DNA of 64,000 nucleotides, taken from positions 1,116,001-1,180,000 of the forward strand of contig OZ241337.1 of the NCBI GenBank assembly GCA_965200435.1, written 5' to 3'. Of this stretch, positions 49,217 to 58,285 are shown piece by piece. The notes below the pieces were generated by a model that made no database searches, was not told the origin of the DNA, and worked only from the letters and a program-made list of their open reading frames with translations. Source of the DNA: Bin75 sp965200435. GTDB lineage: Bacteria > Nitrospirota > Nitrospiria > Nitrospirales > UBA8639. Position 1 is the first letter of the stretch. Each line of letters opens with the position of its first letter. A program made the translations under genes and the position numbers.

Positions 49217-49894
49217 CTAAGAACGCACCAGCTTGTCGGACACAATCGCGCCGTCGTGAAGCGTGATGATTCTATCCGTTTGTTCAGCGAGCGTGGGATC
49301 GTGGGTCACGAGGATCAACGTGCTCCCCTGGTCTCGACGGAGTCTGAGCAACAAATCCACCACGAGTTGCCCGGTCGCACTGTCCAAATTCCCTGTAGGT
49401 TCGTCCGCCAGCAAAATGGGAGGGTGGCAGGAAAAGGCTCGCGCCACCGCCACGCGCTGCTGCTCGCCTCCGGAGAGTTGGGTGGGGTAGTGGTCCTGAC
49501 GGTCTTGCAGCCCTACGGCTTCCAACAGGTCCCGGGCGCGAGCCTTCGCAACCCCATCGCTGCTCAATTCCAAGGGAAGCATGACGTTTTCCATGGCCGT
49601 CAGGGTGTGGATCAAATGAAACGACTGGAAAAGATACCCGATGTTTTGACGTCGAAAATGAGCCAGTTGATACTCAGTCCAGGACGTGATTTCCTGGCCG
49701 TTCAACTGGATGGAGCCGTCGGTGGGTTTATCCAATCCGGCCAACAGGCCCAGCAAGGTGGATTTCCCGCTCCCCGATGGGCCGACAATGGAGACCATCT
49801 GCTTGCGCGGCACCTCAAAGTTCAACCCCTTGAGGATGGACACCACGTGCCCTCCGCCTCGGAGTTGCATGGTCAGATTTTCAACTCGGATCAT
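49217..49894 (-). CDS. ybbA: ABC transporter ATP-binding protein (YbbA-type, LolD/MacB group)
   Basis: A 225-residue ATPase with Walker A GPSGSGKST, Q-loop YLFQSFHL, signature LSGGEQQRVAVARA, Walker B ILLADEPTGNLD and the switch His in VTHDP. Subgroup residues are those of the LolD/MacB lineage that drives mechanotransmission rather than membrane pore transport. Its permease gene follows at 3 nt, and tesA is divergent 57 nt away. Confidence 0.92.
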   Translation of the reverse strand: MIRVENLTMQLRGGGHVVSILKGLNFEVPRKQMVSIVGPSGSGKSTLLGLLAGLDKPTDGSIQLNGQEITSWTEYQLAHFRRQNIGYLFQSFHLIHTLTAMENVMLPLELSSDGVAKARARDLLEAVGLQDRQDHYPTQLSGGEQQRVAVARAFSCHPPILLADEPTGNLDSATGQLVVDLLLRLRRDQGSTLILVTHDPTLAEQTDRIITLHDGAIVSDKLVRS

Positions 49895-49951
49895 GGCCTG
49901 AACCGTCTCCCCCTATTGGAAAACTTTCCTCAAAGCAGTCTATTATACACT

Positions 49952-50752
49952 ATGGCTCCTGCCACCCCTGACGCGAACGGTTTCTGCCATTTCACAACTC
50001 TACGCTTTCGTCGATCGGCGCGATGGCTCCAGATCGCCGTATGCGTTCTCCTGCTCATCTCAGGAATCGGAGGATGCGAACCCGAAAAGCCTGCGTTTCC
50101 GTCAGATGAAACGCAACCTGCTCAACGCGTTTCGTCTTCTCATGTGTCGAGTGCTTCAGATCGCGTCATCGAAGCTTCCCCACGAATCGTCGCGTTTGGA
50201 AACAGCCTCACCGCTGGGCTTGGGGTTTCTCCCGACCAGTCGTATCCTGCGCAACTGCAACGTCGCCTGCTCGAGGCAGGGCATCACTATGAAGTCATTA
50301 ATGCAGGCGTCAGCGGTGAAACCACGGCGGGCGGGTTGAGACGCCTCTCCTGGATTCTCAAGAGCCGGCCCTCGATCGTGATTCTCGAATTGGGCGCGAA
50401 CGACGGCCTGCGGGGAAAGTCCTTGGCCCTCATGGCTTCGAATTTAACGGAAATCATTGCCGGGTTACAGCATGCCGGCGTCGAGGTCGTCCTGGCAGGG
50501 ATGAAGATTCCTCCGAATTATGGTCCCGCCTATACCACAGGCTTTGCCTCCGTGTTTGAGCGTTTAGCCCAAGACCATTCGGTGACCCTCATTCCCTTTT
50601 TTCTTGAAGGTGTGGCGGCCCGGAAAGAATTGAATCAAGCCGACGGCATCCATCCCACTGCGGAGGGGTACCGGATTGTCGCCCAAACGGTTTTTGACGT
50701 GATCGAACCGTTACTCAAGAAGGGGAAAGCCCCCTTTCACACCCCAAGGTAA
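49952..50752 (+). CDS. tesA: TesA-like GDSL esterase, predicted lipoprotein
   Basis: A 266-residue SGNH hydrolase. Blocks: ASPRIVAFGNSLTAGLG (catalytic Ser; consensus GDS is GNS here), the Gly block INAGVSGETTAGG, the Asn block LELGANDGLRG and the C-terminal DGIHPTAEGY with the Asp-His pair. The N-terminal segment has a membrane helix and a GIGGC lipobox, so it is likely anchored, whereas E. coli TesA is free in the periplasm. A longer in-frame extension runs into the divergent ybbA and was rejected. Confidence 0.88.
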   Translation: MAPATPDANGFCHFTTLRFRRSARWLQIAVCVLLLISGIGGCEPEKPAFPSDETQPAQRVSSSHVSSASDRVIEASPRIVAFGNSLTAGLGVSPDQSYPAQLQRRLLEAGHHYEVINAGVSGETTAGGLRRLSWILKSRPSIVILELGANDGLRGKSLALMASNLTEIIAGLQHAGVEVVLAGMKIPPNYGPAYTTGFASVFERLAQDHSVTLIPFFLEGVAARKELNQADGIHPTAEGYRIVAQTVFDVIEPLLKKGKAPFHTPR

Positions 50753-50783
50753 GGCCTGAAAGGAGGCCACATTTGGAGACGTG

Positions 50784-50957
50784 TCAGTCCTTTTTGAAGA
50801 AAATATCCCACGCGCCGTAGGCAAGGACAATGCCGATCGTCGCATAGTAGAAGCCCGTGATCCCTTCATAGCCACCACCAGGCTCATTGGCAAAAACCGG
50901 CGAGGCACCCACAATCAATAAAGCCGACCCGAACATGCCTTGCAAAGTCTTCTTCAT
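50784..50957 (-). CDS. Small exported membrane protein
   Basis: A 57-residue protein starting MKKTLQGMFGSALLIVG, with a signal peptide (cleavage perhaps after VFA) and one more membrane helix (GFYYATIGIVLAYGAWDIFF). AAGGAGGA lies 8 nt upstream, a clear ribosome-binding site. Function unknown. Confidence 0.7.
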   Translation of the reverse strand: MKKTLQGMFGSALLIVGASPVFANEPGGGYEGITGFYYATIGIVLAYGAWDIFFKKD

Positions 50958-51057
50958 CGTCTCATCCTCCTTAGCAGACAGCGATTTCATGCAAGCCTAT
51001 GAAGGCGGAATTATATAAAAACTCTCATGAAAGAGGCAAGCGGGGAATATCCCCATG

Positions 51058-51303
51058 CTATTCATCGAGCTTGGAGTGGGTGCCATCACAAAACGGTTGT
51101 TTGTTCGTATGCTTACATCCACACCAGGCCACTCGGTTTTTCTCCGTCAGTTCGACTTCCACCGGGGAATGTTCCGTGCCCGTGTGCGAACCGTCGCAAA
51201 AGGGTTGCGTCTTGGACCGGCCACACCGACACCAATAATACTTGCCGGGCTCCATCTCCAGTACGTAGGGCATCCGTTGTGCAATCATCACCGGGTCTCC
51301 CAT
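51058..51303 (-). CDS. CDGSH iron-sulfur domain protein (two motifs)
   Basis: An 81-residue protein with two tandem CDGSH-type motifs: CRCGRSKTQPFCDGSH (residues 25-40) and CGCKHTNKQPFCDGTH (near residues 61-77). Each supplies three Cys and one His for a [2Fe-2S] cluster, as in the mitoNEET family. The start at 51303 has AAGGAGG upstream; an open frame extends further but overlaps the neighbour. Redox or cluster-transfer role inferred from the family. Confidence 0.88.
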   Translation of the reverse strand: MGDPVMIAQRMPYVLEMEPGKYYWCRCGRSKTQPFCDGSHTGTEHSPVEVELTEKNRVAWCGCKHTNKQPFCDGTHSKLDE

Positions 51304-51380
51304 GCTTTTCCTCCTTGTGTTTGTTTCGGGAAGATCGTTCTCGTTTCTCAATCGTCTTTTCGCCAATCGAGAGACAGATC

Positions 51381-52355
51381 TTATGCCCCGCAACGGGGTT
51401 GTCTCCCTTGAGGGCCTAATGCCGTGAGCCACACGTAATCCGCAATGCGTTCGTCGATCAAATGGTCCACGTCTTCCGGGTGTTCGGGGTCCAGTGCGTG
51501 TAGATACACCGTGACGTCTTTGACCGGAACCCCTAATTGTCGTTTGACCCGTTTGGGAACGGGAAGCCCATATTGGATATGCCCGGCGCCGGTGTAACTG
51601 ACGAAGGTCGTCGGTTCAGGCGCATCCAGCTTGACCGTCGCCGTAATGACGGACGCCATCCCTTCATCCCGAAAGAGGGACGCTTCATAGATTTTCTGAT
51701 AGACCTCCTGGGACAAGCCTTCATGACATTGTTCAATTTGTTCATAAATGACTCGTCGATACTCAGGATCGTCGACAGGGAACGGCACGGGAAGGGTCCA
51801 TCGTTGCCCCTCCGGGTCACTGCCAATGGCCGAGATCCCCTGTTTTGCCACGTTCCTGACAAGCGGCCGTGGCGGATTGAGGCCCAGCAACGTGAGTTCA
51901 TGGGTTTTTGCAAAATCGACAAGTGGTGAGTAATCCGCGTATTTTCCGCCCCAATTGTTCTTCCATTGAGATTCGGCTAAAAAATCCTCCGTCGACGTCA
52001 CCGTTCCCTCGAGGTAACGATCAAGCCCGTCTTGCCCATCCCAACTGAACATTTCCATGCCCACGATCGGTTTTCGGCCTCCGCTGAGCACACGTTGGAG
52101 CACTTGCAATGCGGCCGCGACGTGAGAAGGCGTGTAATGCGCTTCACCGAGATAAATGATATCAACCGATTGGAGAATCTTGCGGAATTCCAAGTCTAAA
52201 AGGGTGGTCTTGTTTTTTGGCTCAATGATTTGGCCAACTCGATAGTCGCCAAGGGAAGGCTCGGTAGCCCCGGCAGGCGTTGCCGCCAGAACCCCACAGG
52301 CAAGACCCACGAACGCCAACAGGAGACCGGGACGGCAAGTGACGGATTGCGGCAT
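51381..52355 (-). CDS. ChaN-like (haem-binding uptake, Tiki superfamily) secreted protein
   Basis: A 324-residue protein with a signal peptide (first 30 residues, cleavage about AGATEP). The conserved blocks IIYLGEAHYTPSHVAAALQVL, VGMEMFSWDGQDGLDRYLEG and ISYTGAGH-like VSYTGAGHIQYGLPVP match the ChaN/EreA-type fold; family members bind haem or hydrolyse esters. The catalytic Glu and His of this superfamily (GEAHY, GMEMF, GAGHI) are kept. Close to the CDGSH gene on the same strand. Confidence 0.8.
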   Translation of the reverse strand: MPQSVTCRPGLLLAFVGLACGVLAATPAGATEPSLGDYRVGQIIEPKNKTTLLDLEFRKILQSVDIIYLGEAHYTPSHVAAALQVLQRVLSGGRKPIVGMEMFSWDGQDGLDRYLEGTVTSTEDFLAESQWKNNWGGKYADYSPLVDFAKTHELTLLGLNPPRPLVRNVAKQGISAIGSDPEGQRWTLPVPFPVDDPEYRRVIYEQIEQCHEGLSQEVYQKIYEASLFRDEGMASVITATVKLDAPEPTTFVSYTGAGHIQYGLPVPKRVKRQLGVPVKDVTVYLHALDPEHPEDVDHLIDERIADYVWLTALGPQGRQPRCGA

Positions 52356-52463
52356 AAATATGGTGTAACACAGGGATTGTCTGATCGCAACTCGTCACTT
52401 CCGCAAATCTTGACGCACCATCAAACTGACGGCTACGCTTCCTTCGTGTCGAGCTCACCTGCC

Positions 52464-53792
52464 ATGCCAACGGCGTCAGCCGTTCCGGCAACGCCACAAA
52501 CCCCCGCTCAACTTCGCCGGCTCCTCAAGGAAAGCAAAGATGCGAATCCCGTCGCGTGGGCGTCTGCCAGGAAACTGGTCCATCGGTCCCAACTGGCGCA
52601 CACCCTGGACCGACTCGTGGAACGCATCCAACACGGCCCTTTACCCGGCACGCTTCGGGAACAGTTGGTGCGCAGTCTTGGGGCGAACCTCGCCTCAGTG
52701 AGCCAGATTGACCATGCCCGGCTCAAAGAATTAACGGGCTTGCCTCCCACGAAGGCGATTCGGTCGTTGTGTGTGTACTTTGCACTCGCTCAGGAAGACG
52801 CACCCTCGTCGTGCGCGCCTGCTCCGCATGACGTTGAAGCCTTCGTGCAACAAAATCCCTCGCCCTATGATTTCTTTCTTCAGGTGGAGAAGCCGTCTTT
52901 ACTGGATTTGGGCGCAGGAGATTTATCCTTTGAGGAAGAATTACTGGAACACTATCTTCCTTCATTTCAACAACGTGGGAACGCACTCACGCTGCATGCG
53001 GTGGATCGCCTGCAGGCCGGGTCCCAATTGGGTGGCGCGTACCACGCCAACCCGGAGCGCCTTCGCCGATTGGCCCAATATCCTCCTGACCATCTGCAAT
53101 TCCGGTTTTGGGGCGGCGTCGATATGCTGGAACTCCCGAGGCGTCCCCACCTTCTAACCCATTACACCATAGTGACCTGCCACGCGCCGGCCACGCCTAC
53201 GTTTGCCTATGAGCCCACGAGGTTGTCGCCGGCCACTATTCACGCACGTCTCACCACGACCAAAGGAGAATACCGAACGGTTCGCGTTCGCGGAGAGGAG
53301 GCGTTGGAAGTCATGCATCGGGGGGCGCGCTTGACCTTCCCCCCCTGGAAATTCGTGATTCACGGTCCGCTGGCGCTGTTGAACCTTGCGGCGCGGCACG
53401 GCGCCCTCTGTGTCTTCGCCGCGGTCGACGACGAAGTCTTTTGGGAAATACTGGCTCAACTGGTTGAAGATCCCGGCATGCGACCCACGGATGTCGTCTT
53501 CACCCCGGATGTTCTTCCGGAGGTCTTCGGACAGGTTCATCAAGCCCTCACGGCACTTGACATTGGGGCACGTTGTTCCCTCGCGGATGTGACCACGCTT
53601 CGACGGACGATTCCACCTCCAGCCGGGGGAGGGAAGTCCCCAATCTGCCGTTTCCGTTTTGTGGAAATCCGCCGTGGCGCCGTCTTTCCGGGCATGCCTG
53701 CCGGGAGCACAGCCCGACACTTTCGTCACATGAGCGAAGAGGTCCCGCCCTGGCATCTCGTGCTCGTCCCAGAACGGGTGCCGGAGGGATGA
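52464..53792 (+). CDS. Hypothetical protein with a methyltransferase-like glycine motif
   Basis: A 442-residue soluble protein beginning MPTASAVPATPQTPAQLRRL. The only suggestive motif is LLDLGAGDLSFEEELL near residue 150, which looks like motif I of SAM-dependent methyltransferases (D-x-G-x-G-x), followed by HAVDRLQAG where an acidic residue would bind the ribose. The C-terminal part (GPLALLNLAARHGALCVF) is not recognised. The frame is open upstream, but the ATG at 52464 avoids a long overlap with the divergent ChaN-like gene. Confidence 0.65.
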   Translation: MPTASAVPATPQTPAQLRRLLKESKDANPVAWASARKLVHRSQLAHTLDRLVERIQHGPLPGTLREQLVRSLGANLASVSQIDHARLKELTGLPPTKAIRSLCVYFALAQEDAPSSCAPAPHDVEAFVQQNPSPYDFFLQVEKPSLLDLGAGDLSFEEELLEHYLPSFQQRGNALTLHAVDRLQAGSQLGGAYHANPERLRRLAQYPPDHLQFRFWGGVDMLELPRRPHLLTHYTIVTCHAPATPTFAYEPTRLSPATIHARLTTTKGEYRTVRVRGEEALEVMHRGARLTFPPWKFVIHGPLALLNLAARHGALCVFAAVDDEVFWEILAQLVEDPGMRPTDVVFTPDVLPEVFGQVHQALTALDIGARCSLADVTTLRRTIPPPAGGGKSPICRFRFVEIRRGAVFPGMPAGSTARHFRHMSEEVPPWHLVLVPERVPEG

Positions 53793-53974
53793 AACAACGA
53801 AATTGGTTCACTGAATTGCGGAGTCAGACAAAGGCTCCTATGGACAAGAAAGCGAAATGATAGGTCGGGGGTTCTGCTTCATAAATTCTGAACAGACCCT
53901 AGTTGGCTTTGTGGTTTTTCTACCGGGGAAAAGTATGGTATCATAACCTTGATATACGTAGTATTTGCAGGTAT

Positions 53975-53992
53975 ATTTTACTGAAGTAAAAT
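53975..53992. promoter_or_regulatory. Inverted repeat upstream of a hypothetical gene
   Basis: ATTTTAC-TGAA-GTAAAAT, a perfect 7-bp stem, 52 nt before the start at 54044, in an AT-rich leader. No T run follows on the plus strand. It could be an operator; nothing more can be said. Confidence 0.4.
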
Positions 53993-54043
53993 CACGTGCA
54001 GTCATGTTCAAAAATTCTTATAGTTCGTGAAAGGACAAATTAA

Positions 54044-54514
54044 ATGACACAGGAAGAGAGCATTGCACCGCAAATAAGTATTGGGCCTTACGTTTCTGCT
54101 GCGTGTTTTGCGGAAAAGGTTTTAGAGGAAAAAGACGGTGTTCATTCCCTGATCAGGATTGTTGATCGTCTCCAAGTTGTCGTTACAACTCAAGATACGA
54201 TTCAGGAGCCTCCCAAAATTCAGCACTCTCTCATTTTGTACGTCAGTCTAAAGTGCGGAGGAGAAAGAGGTTCACATGAATTAGAAATTATTCCAAGAAA
54301 ACCGAGCGGTGAAAGGTTAGCTCCAAGTAGCAATCCAATACATTTCGAGGGACCGGAATATAAAGGAGTGAATATTATTGTTCAGATATCAATAGACATT
54401 GATGGAGAAGGGACTTGGTGGTTTGAAATTTTTCACCGGAAACAATTATTAACCAAAGTGCCGCTTAACGTCATTTTTCACGTCCAAACTAAGCAAATGG
54501 CAGATCCCATTTAA
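54044..54514 (+). CDS. Hypothetical protein (DUF6941-like)
   Basis: A 156-residue protein starting MTQEESIAPQISIGPYV, with ACFAEKVLEEKDGVHSLIRI and a beta-rich second half (FEGPEYKGVNIIVQISIDIDGEGTWWFEIF). The pattern fits a family of small proteins of unknown function (probably DUF6941). AAAGGACA 10 nt upstream acts as ribosome-binding site. Base composition is AT-rich compared with the flanks, so the gene may have been acquired with the 53.9-55.9 kb island. Confidence 0.6.
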   Translation: MTQEESIAPQISIGPYVSAACFAEKVLEEKDGVHSLIRIVDRLQVVVTTQDTIQEPPKIQHSLILYVSLKCGGERGSHELEIIPRKPSGERLAPSSNPIHFEGPEYKGVNIIVQISIDIDGEGTWWFEIFHRKQLLTKVPLNVIFHVQTKQMADPI

Positions 54515-54519
54515 CGGTT

Positions 54520-54852
54520 TTAGGCTGAGCAAGGAGCTTCCATATTCCAAATATTCTTCTCGCTTCCGGATGTAGCGCCAGACCAAATGATCAGTTGGCT
54601 GAATTTTGCTGAAGAGAGGAGTGCTTTTAATTCTTGGCGCAATGCCTCTGTGGTCAATAGACCAGCTTGAAGCTCTATCGCCCCCCCTTCTATGAGTTTA
54701 GCCAAGGCGATTGAGTCGGCATCCCCAGCATCAAGGATGGTTTCCAAATTCGGCAACAGCCATGTTTCCAGTTCTTGAAGCTCTATCGTTCCATCAACGT
54801 ATTCAACGGCTTTTTGGAAAAGGTGCTGCTCGACCAAAGGTGTAAACATCAT
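54520..54852 (-). CDS. Hypothetical protein, minus strand of the island
   Basis: A 110-residue helical acidic protein (YVDGTIELQELETWLLPNLETIL, LIEGGAIELQAGLLTTEAL). No domain recognised. It may begin further upstream (24 codons). Its start is opposite that of 54851-55180, so only a tiny gap would hold both promoters; one of the two frames may be non-coding. Confidence 0.45.
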   Translation of the reverse strand: MMFTPLVEQHLFQKAVEYVDGTIELQELETWLLPNLETILDAGDADSIALAKLIEGGAIELQAGLLTTEALRQELKALLSSAKFSQLIIWSGATSGSEKNIWNMEAPCSA

Positions 54853-55180
54853 GCCCTCATCCTTTCCAGACCAAGAAGCAGTCAATTGGGTAACTTCATC
54901 TAAAATACGCGCCCTTTTTAACAACAGTCAATATCCTGAAAACATTGAACGTGGATTATTAGAAAAAACTACCATAAGGAAAACCCTTCTTCAAAACCCA
55001 GATGAAAGGGGGGAGCCAGAGGGAACTTATTCAGAAGTCATACGCTATATGAAGCAGGGAACAGACGCGTTTGCTATTGTTCACCAATATTTACGACCGG
55101 ATGGCAGTATCGGAGCCAGCGGAAAACCAGATCCCAAGCGTTTAAAAATAGAAGGGAGAATCTATGCAGTCAGGGAATGA
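54851..55180 (+). CDS. Hypothetical protein, plus strand of the island
   Basis: A 109-residue basic protein beginning MPSSFPDQEAVNWV, with YSEVIRYMKQGTDAFAIVHQYLRPDGSIGASGKPDPKRLK, a plausible folded region. The start codon abuts that of the opposite-strand frame. Not recognised; conserved-looking C-terminus suggests it is real. Confidence 0.5.
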   Translation: MPSSFPDQEAVNWVTSSKIRALFNNSQYPENIERGLLEKTTIRKTLLQNPDERGEPEGTYSEVIRYMKQGTDAFAIVHQYLRPDGSIGASGKPDPKRLKIEGRIYAVRE

Positions 55181-55321
55181 ATCCTTCCTTGCGTCATCGG
55201 GGAAAATCCTGTTCTTCTGTCTATACGGATAGAATGCAACAGGCATGCGTTACGAAATGAAAGCAATACTGTAATGATACCATAATGAGACAAGATGAAT
55301 ACTCTTTTCGTCTGAGCATAT

Positions 55322-55883
55322 ATGAACTGTCTCCTGTGTAATCACCTTCAGCCTTTTGATCTTTTCGCAGTCAAACAGCAGTGGCACCCACCCAAGCTTT
55401 GTTGTCTCATCGTCGGAGAGAACCCTGGCAAGCCTGGGTCAGATTACTTCTATGACCCTCTGGGGAGCTATGAAAATGATCCTGTGGACGTCCGATCTGC
55501 TCTCTTGCAAAATCTTTGCAGAGAAAAATTACTATCTTCTGCGGCCCTTGAAGGGTTTCGAGAAGCGGGCTTTTGTTCGGCCATGCCATCCGCTGTCCTA
55601 TATCCAGAAAAGAGTTTCGAGCAGATCTGGTAAAAGATCCTAAACATCTTCGGGAAACACTTGCCCATGCACCCATCGTCTGGGTAATGGGACACTGGGC
55701 ATGTAAGGCTGTGGTCACGTATTCCCAAAGAAAAATACTCTCTTACCGAGAGTCCTTATTCTTGGAAAATAGATAAGTTCTTTATCTCAGCGTATCTGAC
55801 AAAAAGAAAATACAAGTGGAATAATCCGGAGGAGATTTGGCCAAAAACTTTTCGACTTTTTCACGATTCGTTGCATGGGAAAT
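55322..55883 (+). pseudogene. Broken gene resembling a uracil-DNA-glycosylase-like family protein
   Basis: Three plus-strand frames follow one another with continuous sense. Frame one: MNCLLCNHLQPFDLF, CLIVGENPGKPGSDYFY. Frame two from about 55573: FGHAIRCPISRKEF, APIVWVMGHWACKAVVT. Frame three from about 55750: SPYSWKIDKFFISAYLTKRK. A GENPG motif with a later MGH-A motif and the CLLC start fit a UDG-superfamily fold, but this assignment is weak. Two frameshifts (near 55570 and 55745) make the gene non-functional, unless these are sequence errors. The 3' end runs up to tRNA-Gly. Confidence 0.5.
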
Positions 55884-55958
55884 TGGAGCGGGAAAGGGGA
55901 TTTGAACCCCCGACCCTCGCCTTGGCAAGGCGATGCTCTACCACTGAGCTATTCCCGC
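55884..55958 (-). tRNA. tRNA-Gly (anticodon GCC)
   Basis: A 75-nt cloverleaf on the minus strand starting GCGGGAATAGCTCAGTGG, anticodon loop TTGCCAA, T-arm GGGTTCAAATCCC and encoded CCA. The 3' end faces the AT-rich island. Confidence 0.96.
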
Positions 55959-56229
55959 TCTTGGGAAGAACCTTCGATTTTGATTCTAGTTCGCCCATGC
56001 TACCCTGTCAAGAAAACCCGTGCAGGCGCATCTGTCAGGACAGTCTTCTGTGAGTGTCCGACGGAGATGACACGCGGGTCGGGCGGGATGACATGCAGGC
56101 CGTCTCCGACAACGACATGGTGTCATTCAATTTTTCTCGAGTTGTGCTACCCTGTCCCGAACAAGTGACGGATGGCCGTTTTTCCAAGGCCATTCGACGT
56201 GTGTCTTCTTTCTGATCCAAGAGGTTGCA

Positions 56230-57561
56230 ATGCATATTAGTGTTCTCGGAACGGGATACGTGGGACTCGTCACCGGCGCGTGCTTTGCGGAATTCGGACT
56301 CAACGTCACGTGCATGGACGTAGATGCCGCGCGCATTCACCAATTAACTTGTAGTGAGATGCCATTCTATGAACCCGGGCTCGCCGCACTGGTGACCAAA
56401 GGCCTTCAATCCGGACGGCTCATCTTCACCACCGACTTAAACCAAGCCGTGGATACGGCGTTGGTGATCTTTATCGCGGTCGGTACGCCTTCAAACCTCG
56501 ATGGTTCGGCGGATCTGTCCTACGTAGATGAAGTAGCCCGGAGCATCGGCAGCCGCATGACAGGATACAAGGTGGTGGCCACCAAATCGACGGTGCCCGT
56601 AGGGACTGCAACACGGGTGCGCGATATGATCAAGGCCCATCAAGCGAGACCAATCAACTTTGACGTGGCGTCCAACCCGGAGTTTTTACGCGAGGGATCG
56701 GCGATTGAAGACTTCATGCGTCCGGATCGCGTCGTCATCGGCGTCGAGAGCGAACAAGCCGCGGCCATCTTGAAGGACTTATATCGGCCGTTGTATCTGA
56801 TTGAAACGCCATTTGTGGTCACCACGGTTCCAACAGCCGAAATGATTAAATACGCGTCGAACGTGTTCCTGGCCACCAAGATTTCCTTTATCAACGAAGT
56901 CGCCAACCTGTGTGAATTGGTGAATGCCAACGTGCAAACCGTGGCCAAAGCCATGGGACTCGATAAACGGATCAGTCCCAAGTTCCTGCACGCCGGCCCC
57001 GGCTATGGCGGCTCCTGTTTTGGGAAGGACACGGCCGCACTGGTGCATATTGGAGAAGAAGCCGGCTATGAGATGAAATTGGCAGCCACGACCAAGTTGG
57101 TGAATGAGCAACAGCGGGCGCGGATGGTTGACAAAATCCGTGACGCCGTGAACGGCGTTCGAGGGAAAACCCTTGCCCTTTTGGGATTGTCCTTTAAGCC
57201 CAATACCGACGACCTGCGGGATTCGCCCGCGTTGATGATTGCCGAACACTTGATGAAGGAAGGCTGTACCCTCCGGGCCTTTGACCCGGAGGGCTTGACA
57301 GGAGCACGCAACACGTTACCCGGTCTGATCGGTTGCCAGGATGCGTATGACGCGGTGACGGGAGCGGATGCCGTGGTGTTGGCCACCGAATGGAATCAAT
57401 TCCGAAACCTGGATTTGGAGCACGTGAAATCACTGCTGCGCGCCCCGGTGTTTATCGACCTCCGCAACGTCTACGACCCCGACCGGGTCGCCAAATGCGG
57501 CTTTCATTACGTTTCGGTCGGCCGCCCGCCCGTCGGCGTAAACCCCTACGCAACGCCTTGA
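56230..57561 (+). CDS. ugd: UDP-glucose 6-dehydrogenase
   Basis: A 443-residue NAD-dependent enzyme that oxidises UDP-glucose to UDP-glucuronate for envelope polysaccharides. The N-terminal GTGYVGLVTGACFAE is the dinucleotide-binding motif, the EFLREGSAI and AGPGYGGSCFGKDT segments hold the active site with catalytic Cys, and the C-terminal GLSFKPNTDDLRDSP is conserved. Length is normal. It is convergent with the HEAT-repeat operon. Confidence 0.95.
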   Translation: MHISVLGTGYVGLVTGACFAEFGLNVTCMDVDAARIHQLTCSEMPFYEPGLAALVTKGLQSGRLIFTTDLNQAVDTALVIFIAVGTPSNLDGSADLSYVDEVARSIGSRMTGYKVVATKSTVPVGTATRVRDMIKAHQARPINFDVASNPEFLREGSAIEDFMRPDRVVIGVESEQAAAILKDLYRPLYLIETPFVVTTVPTAEMIKYASNVFLATKISFINEVANLCELVNANVQTVAKAMGLDKRISPKFLHAGPGYGGSCFGKDTAALVHIGEEAGYEMKLAATTKLVNEQQRARMVDKIRDAVNGVRGKTLALLGLSFKPNTDDLRDSPALMIAEHLMKEGCTLRAFDPEGLTGARNTLPGLIGCQDAYDAVTGADAVVLATEWNQFRNLDLEHVKSLLRAPVFIDLRNVYDPDRVAKCGFHYVSVGRPPVGVNPYATP

Positions 57562-57594
57562 CCATTGTGCCGCCGGGCTTCGTGGGGGAAAGAC

Positions 57595-58266
57595 TTACGC
57601 CTCTTTCGGTTTGTACCCCATACGATCTAATACCTTGGTAATCCGCTTTTTCAGCGGACCGTCAGCATCGGTCAAGGCCGTTGCCAGAGGTTCCACGGCA
57701 GGCTTGCCGATTTTCCGAAGAATCTCGGTGGCAGACTGACGCAAGTCATCTTCTTCCGACACCAGCAGCGGAATGACTTTGGAAACGGAGGGCGCCCCGA
57801 TCTTAATCAAGGCGTCATAGGCGCGATGCCGGATATCACCCACCTCGTCTTCCAAACATTCCACGAGGTCATCCACGGCATTAGCGGCTTTGAGTTCCCC
57901 CAATATCTCAACGGCATATTTGCGATTGAGCCAGTGTGTATCTTTCAAATCCATCAACGCGGCATCGACCTTGACGACGTTGGGATCTTTCGCGCGAATC
58001 CGAAACTGCTTGACCAGCCGTTTGCCGTCTTCCTCGACGATACGGATGGTTGCCCCATCACCCGGCTTGATCTTTTGCAGATCCTCCACGGCGCCCTCGG
58101 CCACGTCCAACAACACAGTTTTTCCATCATAGGCCAACAACTCGACTTCGAGTTGCCTGGCCTCCAGGTTGACGGCAATGACGTTTTCGGTCACCAGATT
58201 GAAGCCGTCTTTCTTGGCACTCTTGGGACTAATTTGAACAAGAGGGGTTGGAGCTGGATCTGCCAT
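57595..58266 (-). CDS. HEAT-repeat protein with N-terminal beta domain (fourth of four)
   Basis: A 223-residue protein. The first 95 residues are beta-rich (FNLVTENVIAVNLEARQLEVELL, VLLDVAEGAVEDLQKIKPGD, GKRLVKQFRIRAKDP) with no recognised family. The rest is about three HEAT repeats (NRKYAVEILGELKAANAVDDLVE, RHRAYDALIKIGAPSVSKVIPLL, RQSATEILRKIGKPAVEPLA). It is the last gene of the cluster, 19 nt after the previous one. Likely a protein-binding scaffold. Confidence 0.75.
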   Translation of the reverse strand: MADPAPTPLVQISPKSAKKDGFNLVTENVIAVNLEARQLEVELLAYDGKTVLLDVAEGAVEDLQKIKPGDGATIRIVEEDGKRLVKQFRIRAKDPNVVKVDAALMDLKDTHWLNRKYAVEILGELKAANAVDDLVECLEDEVGDIRHRAYDALIKIGAPSVSKVIPLLVSEEDDLRQSATEILRKIGKPAVEPLATALTDADGPLKKRITKVLDRMGYKPKEA

Positions 58267-58285
58267 ATCTACATCTCCTTCTTTA

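Noticed and set aside
53862..53877. GGTCGGGGGTTC matching the tRNA-Gly T-arm, a possible attachment site
   Set aside because: The match is 12 nt and in inverted orientation relative to the tRNA; site-specific integration would leave a direct repeat of the tRNA 3' end.
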